Positions 5,465 through 10,071 of a stretch of DNA of 10,071 bases are shown one piece after another. Made by a program: the position numbers and the translations under genes. The DNA is from JAHJDO01 sp964437505. GTDB taxonomy: Bacteria; JAHJDO01. The stretch's first letter is position 1. Each line of letters begins with the position of its first letter. The stretch lies in assembly GCA_964437505.1 (NCBI GenBank), contig CAYTGU010000025.1, positions 1 to 10,071 of the forward strand, given 5' to 3'. The notes beneath the pieces are model-generated. The model searched no databases, was not told where the DNA came from, and worked only from the letters and a program-made list of their open reading frames with translations.

Positions 5465-5635
5465 ATGGATTATTGTGCAAGTGAACGTCAGACAGATAGA
5501 ATAACTAATAAGTCTTTTACAGAGCTTACAGGACAAGAACACTTAATAAATATAGGATTATGGATAGTAATAATTGCTATCGGATATGGTGTATATGCAC
5601 TGTGTGGTATCTTTCGGAAAAGCAGAAGAAGATAG
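5465..5635 (+). CDS. Small membrane protein, 56 residues, possibly frameshifted
   Basis: ATG 5465 follows GGGGGTGAG, a good ribosome-binding site at 5450-5458. The protein is 56 residues: a polar N-terminal half (MDYCASERQTDRITNKSFTE), one membrane segment at about residues 29-50 (NIGLWIVIIAIGYGVYALCG), then a short basic tail RKSRRR. In the +1 frame, directly downstream, the sequence continues as GKAEEDSKKGCLGVAILIM and a second hydrophobic helix up to the stop at 5718-5720. A single +1 shift near 5610-5620 would join them into one protein of about 84 residues with two membrane segments, so the displayed C-terminus may be an artefact. No family is recognised. Confidence 0.5.
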   Translation: MDYCASERQTDRITNKSFTELTGQEHLINIGLWIVIIAIGYGVYALCGIFRKSRRR

Positions 5636-5720
5636 TAAAAAAGGTTGCTTAGGAGTTGCAATACTGATTATGTTAAGTCCTGTTGTTTTTTTAATTGTTG
5701 GATATTTTCTTTTGAGTTAA
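5586..5720 (+). pseudogene. Second half of the putatively frameshifted small membrane protein
   Basis: In the +1 frame relative to the previous entry, an open frame from ATG 5586 to TAA 5718-5720 gives 44 codons. The first part overlaps the membrane segment of the other frame and looks meaningless, but from about 5613 onward it reads FGKAEEDSKKGCLGVAILIM then a hydrophobic LSPVVFLIVGYFLLS, a credible polar linker and membrane helix. No ribosome-binding site precedes ATG 5586. It is best seen as the 3' part of the gene starting at 5465, separated by a mutation, a sequencing error or a programmed +1 shift. Confidence 0.4.
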
Positions 5721-5744
5721 ATAGGTAAATATGTTGAGAGAAAA

Positions 5745-6464
5745 ATGAATAATCAGCTATACTTGGATGATATGAAAAGAAAATATTATATAGCAGAGAT
5801 TATAGCTTTTGAGAAAACATATAAACATAAAATTTTTCCTATTTTTGAGAATATTGAGCAGGAAGCTGATAAATTCGCCCAAGAAAAATTTGAAAAGTTG
5901 TGCAGAAATAATGCATATAATGAATATGCAGATGAAGCAAGTTTTGCAGAGTCCACAAATGATGAAACTATTTCTTATTATGGAGAATTATCCATTGCTA
6001 AATATCAGATAACAGCAACTTCTATATCGAGTCTTTATCATTTATGGGAACAGCAAATAAGAAAGTTTTTGTTTTGTGAAATTAGTCATTCAAAAAATTT
6101 AGATTTTAAGAAATTTTGTTGCAATGTGATGGATGACATAAAAGAAAGATTGCCAAAATATAATATTGAGATAGAAAAATTTAGCACATATAACAAATTG
6201 AATGAACACAGGTTGCTTACTAATGTAATAAAACATGGTGATGGAGATTCAGCTACAAAGTTAAGAAAAATTAATGAAACTTTATTAAAAAAGAATGATT
6301 TTTCAAATTTTTTAGATACTACTTTTTTAGAGAAAAATTTAAACATAAACCAAGATTTGTTTTTTGACTATGCTAAAAATATAAAGGAATTTTGGAACGA
6401 ATTACCAGGGAGAGCATTTTTATGCGAAACTAAAAGTTGTAAATTAAAAAAGGAGAGCGGATAG
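5745..6464 (+). CDS. Uncharacterised helical protein with N-V-I-K-H-G motif (HEPN-like?)
   Basis: A 239-residue soluble, probably all-helical protein without signal peptide or membrane segment. The conserved-looking core is ATSISSLYHLWEQQIRKFLF (residues 91-110) and LNEHRLLTNVIKHGDGDSATKLR (152-174). The second block, with R156 and H164 framing N-x-x-K-H-G, looks like the sort of motif found in uncharacterised HEPN-like proteins, some of which are RNases; the R-to-H spacing is seven residues, slightly outside the usual four to six, so this remains a suggestion. ATG 5745 has only a weak purine-rich site (GAGAGAAAA). Its stop codon (6462-6464) directly abuts the next ATG at 6465, whose ribosome-binding site is inside this gene, so the two are probably co-translated. 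It may be a stress or defence protein. Confidence 0.75.
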   Translation: MNNQLYLDDMKRKYYIAEIIAFEKTYKHKIFPIFENIEQEADKFAQEKFEKLCRNNAYNEYADEASFAESTNDETISYYGELSIAKYQITATSISSLYHLWEQQIRKFLFCEISHSKNLDFKKFCCNVMDDIKERLPKYNIEIEKFSTYNKLNEHRLLTNVIKHGDGDSATKLRKINETLLKKNDFSNFLDTTFLEKNLNINQDLFFDYAKNIKEFWNELPGRAFLCETKSCKLKKESG

Positions 6465-8435
6465 ATGAATAAAAGATTTGGAATTTTAACAATTTTAATT
6501 GTATTTCTTTTTTGCAATAAGGGTTTCTCGCTTTCCCCGTTATCGGGACGCGAAAGCCCAGAGAAAATCGCCAAAATGATTGAAATGTATAAACAAGCAC
6601 TTCATACAAATCCTTATGATAAGTTTGCGTATGGCTATTTAGGAGCGGCCTATAGCAGTCTTGGCCGCGACGAGGAAGCGATTAAAGTATACAAGCAGGC
6701 TATTAGCCTTGATCCTGACAGTGATTTTGCATACTTTGGCTTAGGGGCGACTTATTACAAACTTAAACGTTACCCTGAAGCCATTGAAGCATTTAAACAG
6801 CTTATCCGCATAAAGCCTAATCTTGCATCTGCCTATGACTCTATAGGTATGAGTTATGGCAAATCTGAACGTTATCAGGAAGCAGCTAAGGCATTCAAAC
6901 AGGCTATTAGCATAAAACCTGATTTTGCCGAAGCGTACGGCAATCTTGGCATAACCTATGGTAAACTTGAGTGCTACTCTGAGGCAGTTGAAGCATATAA
7001 GCAGGCTATTCGTATCAAACCTGATTATGTCCGCGCACACCAATCTCTCGGTGAGAATTATGTGTCACTTGAGAATTTCGATTTAGCATTAGAGCAATAT
7101 AAAATTCTCAAAAATCTAGACAAGGATTCGGCCAGTAAATTATTTGATATGTTGCCTGCACATACTCAAGCTGCTTTTGACGGGCTTGAGAAAAAAAGAA
7201 TGCATGAAAGAATATATGATAAAAAATACCAATATGAGAAACAAAAGGCTCTTGCTAAGATACTCGCGTTTGACGAACAAGCCGCATCCATATATAGAAA
7301 AGATATATATGGAAGAGTAGGTGAGTATGCAGCAGAAAAATTATACGCGCAGCCAGATGTATTTGCTTTCTATAAAAAGTGGCAGCCTTGGCGTATAAAA
7401 GATGACAAAGTTAGACGTGCCTGTTATGCAGATATACAGGCAATGAATAGGCTTGTAAAACAAGAGGAAACAAGCCATTTGCAAAAAATAGATAATTTGC
7501 AGGAGAAAGTATTTATACTCCAATGGCTGACAGAAGGCATAAAAAGAGGCGTTGTTACCAGTTCTGCTAAAATATACGATAAACTGATATCACATTTACA
7601 CAGTCACATTAAGGAAGTAAATATATTGCTTAGTGAATATCAAAAAAAATCTGATACAGGGGAATTTGCCGTAACTCCAAAACAGAAAGCGGAGATAACA
7701 GCCCTTGAGATAATGAAGAAAAAACTTGAGAAACAAATAGATGCCCTCACTGGCAATCTGGAGTCCGCAACGAAAAAGTCAGAGGAAGTAAAGCGTAAGT
7801 CAATATTCGCGCATATCAAAAACATAAGAATGTTTATGTGGAAACCGCACTCTGTATTTGAAAAGAACGGCAATGTTTTTATTGCTGATAAGAAAGGACA
7901 GACTAAACAATTAACATTTTCAGGCAAAGACTCTCAGCCAAGCCTGTCTTCCGATAAAAAGGCTGTCGTGTTTGTAAGGGCTGTTCCTGATAGGAGAGTC
8001 GGGATAGATATCAGGTTAGAAGAGGATGTGGAAGCTAACGAAATCAGGACTATTGACATAAAAGGAAAGAATCCTGAGCTGATTGTAAAAGCGGGCAGGA
8101 TACCGCCTGTAGGATGTAGATTTCTCGCTAGGCTAAATTCACCGCAGTTCTCTCCTGATGGTAAAAATGTATATTTTATGACTATGTCGTGGGGTACCTC
8201 AGATGCTATTTGCAGAGCAGCCATAGATACGAAGGAATTATGCTATATAAGACCAGGCAATACTCTTGAAGTTATTAAAAAAGGAAAATACGCAGGATAC
8301 CTGATCATAAAAGACCACAGATATTTGTTGGGCGGCGGATCATATGACTGGTTTAGGCTTTTGTATCCTGATGGGAAAGAGTGTTCTGTAATAGGGAAAA
8401 CGGATAAGAATTTTAAGGACATGTATGTTAAATAA
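6465..8435 (+). CDS. Secreted TPR protein with coiled coil and C-terminal PD40/TolB-like domain
   Basis: A 656-residue exported protein. Residues 1-22 form a Sec signal sequence (RFGILTILIVFLFCNKGFS), with cleavage probable near FSLS. Five full tetratricopeptide repeats occupy about 51-220, each 34 residues with the G-Y/F-x-x-A and P boundary pattern (for example YPEAIEAFKQLIRIKP), preceded by half a repeat. A helical region at 220-460 includes a coiled coil around 380-450. From about 463 to the end is a strand-rich domain with PD40/WD40-like signatures (TKQLTFSGKDSQPSLSSD and LNSPQFSPDGKNVYFM) and a GGGSYDWF motif. The next gene encodes a paralogue of this last domain. ATG 6465 has AGGAG at 6451-6455. 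TPRs suggest protein binding in the periplasm or at the cell surface; the actual role is unknown. Confidence 0.88.
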   Translation: MNKRFGILTILIVFLFCNKGFSLSPLSGRESPEKIAKMIEMYKQALHTNPYDKFAYGYLGAAYSSLGRDEEAIKVYKQAISLDPDSDFAYFGLGATYYKLKRYPEAIEAFKQLIRIKPNLASAYDSIGMSYGKSERYQEAAKAFKQAISIKPDFAEAYGNLGITYGKLECYSEAVEAYKQAIRIKPDYVRAHQSLGENYVSLENFDLALEQYKILKNLDKDSASKLFDMLPAHTQAAFDGLEKKRMHERIYDKKYQYEKQKALAKILAFDEQAASIYRKDIYGRVGEYAAEKLYAQPDVFAFYKKWQPWRIKDDKVRRACYADIQAMNRLVKQEETSHLQKIDNLQEKVFILQWLTEGIKRGVVTSSAKIYDKLISHLHSHIKEVNILLSEYQKKSDTGEFAVTPKQKAEITALEIMKKKLEKQIDALTGNLESATKKSEEVKRKSIFAHIKNIRMFMWKPHSVFEKNGNVFIADKKGQTKQLTFSGKDSQPSLSSDKKAVVFVRAVPDRRVGIDIRLEEDVEANEIRTIDIKGKNPELIVKAGRIPPVGCRFLARLNSPQFSPDGKNVYFMTMSWGTSDAICRAAIDTKELCYIRPGNTLEVIKKGKYAGYLIIKDHRYLLGGGSYDWFRLLYPDGKECSVIGKTDKNFKDMYVK

Positions 8436-8699
8436 GTCTTTTGCAAGAGACAAAATGAAACGCATATTGAATCTTTGCGCATTAGCTTTATTATTTTTGC
8501 TTTCAATATCCGCACACGCACGCACTGAATCAATTTTTTTGGAGAATATGAAGGTAGCTATGAAGGAGGACAATGCTCCAGATGTAACTCCTTATGGAAG
8601 TTTATATGCTGTGTCTGAAAAGAACGGCAATATTTTTATCACTGATAAAAAAGGACAGACTAAACAATTAACATTTTCAGGCAAAGACTCTCAGCCAAG
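7893..8699 (+). repeat. 50-bp identical block shared by the two propeller-domain genes
   Basis: Bases 7893-7942 and 8650-8699 are identical over 50 positions, in the same frame, within two otherwise diverged paralogous domains. This is a direct repeat 757 bp apart. Synonymous differences occur in flanking parts of the alignment, so the identity points to recent tandem duplication or local gene conversion, and the pair could recombine to fuse or delete the second gene. Confidence 0.85.
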
Positions 8700-9258
8700 T
8701 TTATCTCCCGATGAAAAAACTGTAGTGTTTGTGAGAAACACTCCTGATAAAAAAATCAAAGTGAATATGGGACAAAAAGATGAAGTAGAAGCTAATGAAA
8801 TCTGGATCATTGACGCAGACGGGAAGAATCCCAAGCTGGTTATAGAGGCAGGCAAAGAAAGTCTAACCCCCAAAGGAATGGAAGCTCATAGGCTGGCGAA
8901 AGAAAAAGGAATTGAAGCTCCCAAAGGAAAGGAATTGACTATAACTCTTGCAAAACTGAGTTCGCCTCAGTTTTCTCCAGATGGTAAACTGCTATATTTT
9001 ATGAGTATGAGATGGGTTACCAGTGACGCAATTCATATCATGAATTTAAATAACAAGTTTGTATGCTTTGTAACTGATGGCAATAGCCTTGAAGTTATTA
9101 AAAAAGGGAAATATACAGGACACTTAATCGTTAAGAAACATAGGTATTTTTTAGGCGGCGGTTCGTATGATTGGTTCTATCTTTTGTCTCCTTATGGAAT
9201 AGAAAACGCTCCTCTGGGAGAAACGGATAAGAATTTCAAGGATTTGTTTATTAAATAG
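8455..9258 (+). CDS. Secreted PD40/TolB-like domain protein, paralogue of the preceding gene's C-terminus
   Basis: Read from ATG 8455 the protein has 267 residues and a textbook signal peptide (MKRILNLCALALLFLLSISA followed by HA, cleaved before RTE). A longer form starting at ATG 8425 adds 10 residues, overlaps the previous gene by 11 bases and has an AAGGA nearby, but that AAGGA is also conserved coding sequence, so 8455 is preferred. The mature part aligns along its length with residues 463-656 of the preceding protein: the 20 residues beginning KKGQTKQLTF match almost exactly, as do LEVIKKGKY, GGGSYDWF and TDKNFKD. It carries an extra segment near residues 133-160 (SLTPKGMEAHRLAKEKG and beyond). 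The two PD40-like motifs, QPSLSPDEKTVVFV and SSPQFSPDGKLLYFM, are too few for a whole propeller. Function unknown, presumably periplasmic. Confidence 0.82.
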   Translation: MKRILNLCALALLFLLSISAHARTESIFLENMKVAMKEDNAPDVTPYGSLYAVSEKNGNIFITDKKGQTKQLTFSGKDSQPSLSPDEKTVVFVRNTPDKKIKVNMGQKDEVEANEIWIIDADGKNPKLVIEAGKESLTPKGMEAHRLAKEKGIEAPKGKELTITLAKLSSPQFSPDGKLLYFMSMRWVTSDAIHIMNLNNKFVCFVTDGNSLEVIKKGKYTGHLIVKKHRYFLGGGSYDWFYLLSPYGIENAPLGETDKNFKDLFIK

Positions 9259-9304
9259 ATATCTATTTAAGCTCAAGGTAATAATCGCGTAATAGGGGTC
9301 ACAA

Positions 9305-9340
9305 GGGGATTCATGCATTTTATATTGGTATAGAATCTCC
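9305..9340. repeat. Imperfect hairpin in the intergenic region
   Basis: GGGGATTC (9305-9312) pairs with GAATCTCC (9333-9340), with one G-T pair, around a 20-base AT-rich loop. It may help terminate the transcript of the propeller genes, but no T tract follows. Confidence 0.35.
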
Positions 9341-9377
9341 CGTAAAACTAAACATTTATGGAACTTTTCCCCTATCT

Positions 9378-9399
9378 GGGGTTCTTTGTCTAGAACCCC
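9378..9399 (-). repeat. 22-bp palindromic repeat, copy 2 (reverse complement of 4366-4387)
   Basis: Arms GGGGTTCT (9378-9385) and AGAACCCC (9392-9399) enclose the loop TTGTCT. Loop and arms are the exact reverse complement of the hairpin at 4366-4387, while the bases outside differ. Here the stem is lengthened by CT/AG with one bulged C, and TATCTGG occurs on both sides (9373-9379 and 9403-9409). It may act as a terminator for the upstream genes and is probably a dispersed REP-like or element-end sequence. Confidence 0.8.
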
Positions 9400-9452
9400 C
9401 AGTATCTGGAAAATTATAAACCGTGCCATAAAACCCTTGCCTTCTGTTACTT

Positions 9453-9490
9453 TTGACTTTTTCTGCATCCTCATGCTATACTTATGTATA
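9453..9490 (+). promoter_or_regulatory. Strong promoter with operator-like repeat for the toxin-antitoxin pair
   Basis: TTGACT (9453-9458) and TATACT (9477-9482) are 18 bp apart, with a TG at 9474-9475 giving an extended -10 element. TATAC (9477-9481) and GTATA (9486-9490) form an inverted repeat over the -10 box and start site, a natural place for antitoxin or toxin-antitoxin repression. Confidence 0.65.
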
Positions 9491-9515
9491 TGGGAACAAG
9501 CAAAAAGGAGATAAA

Positions 9516-9719
9516 ATGACCGTTAAAGCTAAAATTTTTCAACCAATTACCATTAATCAACCAACAGTCTTGATACCTTTGGAAACCTATCAGGAGCTTC
9601 TTGTTGAGGCTGGGCACTTGGAAACACCCATTTTAAATAGAGAAATTTCTGCTGCCAGAAAAAGATTTAAAAATGGGAAAGCGATGGATTGGAAAAAGCT
9701 GAAGAATGAAATCTCCTGA
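9516..9719 (+). CDS. Antitoxin of a RelE/ParE-type module
   Basis: A 67-residue protein that starts at ATG 9516, four bases after AAAAAGGAGAT; an upstream TTG at 9453 is in frame but falls in the promoter's -35 box and is rejected. The N-terminal part (TINQPTVLIPLETYQELLVEAG, residues 12-33) suits a small DNA-binding and dimerisation unit, and the charged C-terminal part (ARKRFKNGKAMDWKKLKNEI, 47-66) resembles the toxin-neutralising tail of RelB-like antitoxins, where F-x-x-G-x-x-x-x-W-x-x-(V/L)K is common. It overlaps the toxin gene by 14 bases. Expected functions are to block the toxin and to repress the promoter at the inverted repeat over the -10 box. The exact antitoxin superfamily is not certain. 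Confidence 0.8.
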   Translation: MTVKAKIFQPITINQPTVLIPLETYQELLVEAGHLETPILNREISAARKRFKNGKAMDWKKLKNEIS

Positions 9720-9978
9720 TTTCCAGGTTAAGCTTGATACCCGGGCAGCTAAGGACCTGCGTAAATTAAGTCAGAAAACTCCCGTCATTACTCCTTCTCT
9801 CATTAAAGCTATTGATTCTCTTTCCTCAAATCCTTATAGGGGTAAAGCTCTTAAAGGAGACAAAAAAGGCTGCTATTCTCACCGAGCTGGAGAGTATCGA
9901 ATCATCTATGAAATTTATCAACTTCAAAAAACAGTTCATATCATCCGCATTGGCAATCGCAAAGAAATCTACCGGTAA
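9706..9978 (+). CDS. RelE/ParE-family toxin
   Basis: A 90-residue protein of the RelE/ParE superfamily, whose RelE members cleave mRNA on the ribosome. Typical features are a helical N-terminus (KLDTRAAKDLRKL, residues 9-21), the SSNPYRGKALKGD segment (40-52), the strand block GCYSHRAGEYRIIYEI (55-70) and the C-terminal VHIIRIGNRKEIYR (77-90). Residues R65, R81, R85 and Y89 occupy positions expected for RNA binding and catalysis in RelE-type enzymes; this favours an mRNA interferase over a ParE gyrase poison, but is not proof. The length is normal and the gene looks intact. It overlaps the antitoxin by 14 bases and is followed by a strong terminator, so the pair is a self-contained unit. Confidence 0.9.
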   Translation: MKSPDFQVKLDTRAAKDLRKLSQKTPVITPSLIKAIDSLSSNPYRGKALKGDKKGCYSHRAGEYRIIYEIYQLQKTVHIIRIGNRKEIYR

Positions 9979-10009
9979 AACCCCTAATAGAAGAAACTGT
10001 GTGACAAGC

Positions 10010-10037
10010 AGTTAAAAAAACGTCCGTTTTTTTAACT
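10010..10037. terminator. Bidirectional Rho-independent terminator
   Basis: AGTTAAAAAAACG (10010-10022) pairs perfectly with CGTTTTTTTAACT (10025-10037), 13 bp with a minimal loop. The A and T runs in the arms give a U tract in the transcript of either strand. It ends the toxin-antitoxin transcript. Confidence 0.75.
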
Positions 10038-10063
10038 AAAAAATTACCAAAAAGCTCACACAT

Positions 10064-10069
10064 TTGACA
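10064..10069 (+). promoter_or_regulatory. Possible -35 box cut off by the window end
   Basis: TTGACA lies two bases before the window end, beyond the terminator. The matching -10 region would be outside, so it cannot be confirmed. Confidence 0.2.
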
Positions 10070-10071
10070 TA

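Noticed and set aside
5132..5542. 136-codon open frame on the minus strand
   Set aside because: It overlaps two + strand small genes with ribosome-binding sites, and its protein looks like a low-complexity antisense read (alternating Thr, Ile and Ser) without a recognised domain.
5809..6012. 67-codon + strand frame inside the 239-residue gene
   Set aside because: It is nested in a longer, better-supported frame and has no ribosome-binding site.
4376..9378. Integron gene-cassette array, suggested by the run of orphan genes in one direction
   Set aside because: I found no paired RYYYAAC/GTTRRRY core sites with attC-like spacing between the genes; the 22-bp repeat does not fit attC.
9151..9474. 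107-codon minus-strand frame covering the end of the last propeller gene and the intergenic repeat
   Set aside because: It crosses the palindromic repeat and the toxin-antitoxin promoter and shows no recognisable domain.

Overview
The window looks like an accessory, gene-shuffled stretch of a low-GC bacterial genome. Bacterial signals are Shine-Dalgarno sites before most genes, TTGAC(A/T/C)/TA(T/G)A(C/A)T-type promoters, hairpin terminators, a ParA/ParB pair, and two proteins with Sec-type signal sequences. All supported genes lie on the + strand. The lineage cannot be fixed from sequence alone. The mix of DUF433/DUF5615, YhcG, an MC1-like protein and secreted TPR/propeller proteins would fit an uncultured Gram-negative-type bacterium (Omnitrophota-like is a weak guess).

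Layout. (1) 1-1530: the C-terminal three-quarters of a ParA ATPase (5' end outside the window) overlapping a complete ParB. (2) 1531-2040: a 510-bp gene-free stretch with a promoter-like site, a hairpin terminator, a 14-bp direct repeat, palindromes, interleaved complementary segments and a good promoter. (3) 2041-2969: a likely operon of DUF433 antitoxin, DUF5615 PIN-like toxin and a homologue of archaeal chromosomal protein MC1. (4) 2970-3316: the apparent right end of an IS200/IS605 (TnpB-type) element, resembling an omega-RNA scaffold, with no transposase left, then a short coding remnant. (5) 3317-4375: a YhcG-type PD-(D/E)XK nuclease whose stop codon sits inside a perfect hairpin. (6) 4388-6464: a run of orphan genes: a short exported peptide, two helical proteins each with an N-x-x-K-H motif (possibly HEPN-like), and small membrane proteins, one apparently frameshifted. 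(7) 6465-9258: a secreted TPR protein with a C-terminal TolB/PD40-like domain, followed by a secreted paralogue of that C-terminal domain; the two share a 50-bp identical DNA block. (8) 9453-9978: a RelE/ParE-type toxin-antitoxin module with its own strong promoter and operator-like repeat, closed by a 13-bp-stem bidirectional terminator.

The most notable structural signal is a 22-bp hairpin sequence present at 4366-4387 and, in exact reverse complement, at 9378-9399. It brackets about 5 kb of orphan genes. Together with the IS605-like remnant, two toxin-antitoxin pairs and a partition system, this suggests a region built by repeated insertion or a mobile or plasmid-like segment. How the genes would cooperate is mostly unclear: ParAB would give stable inheritance, the two toxin-antitoxin pairs addiction, YhcG and the N-x-x-K-H proteins possibly defence, while the secreted proteins act outside the cytoplasm.
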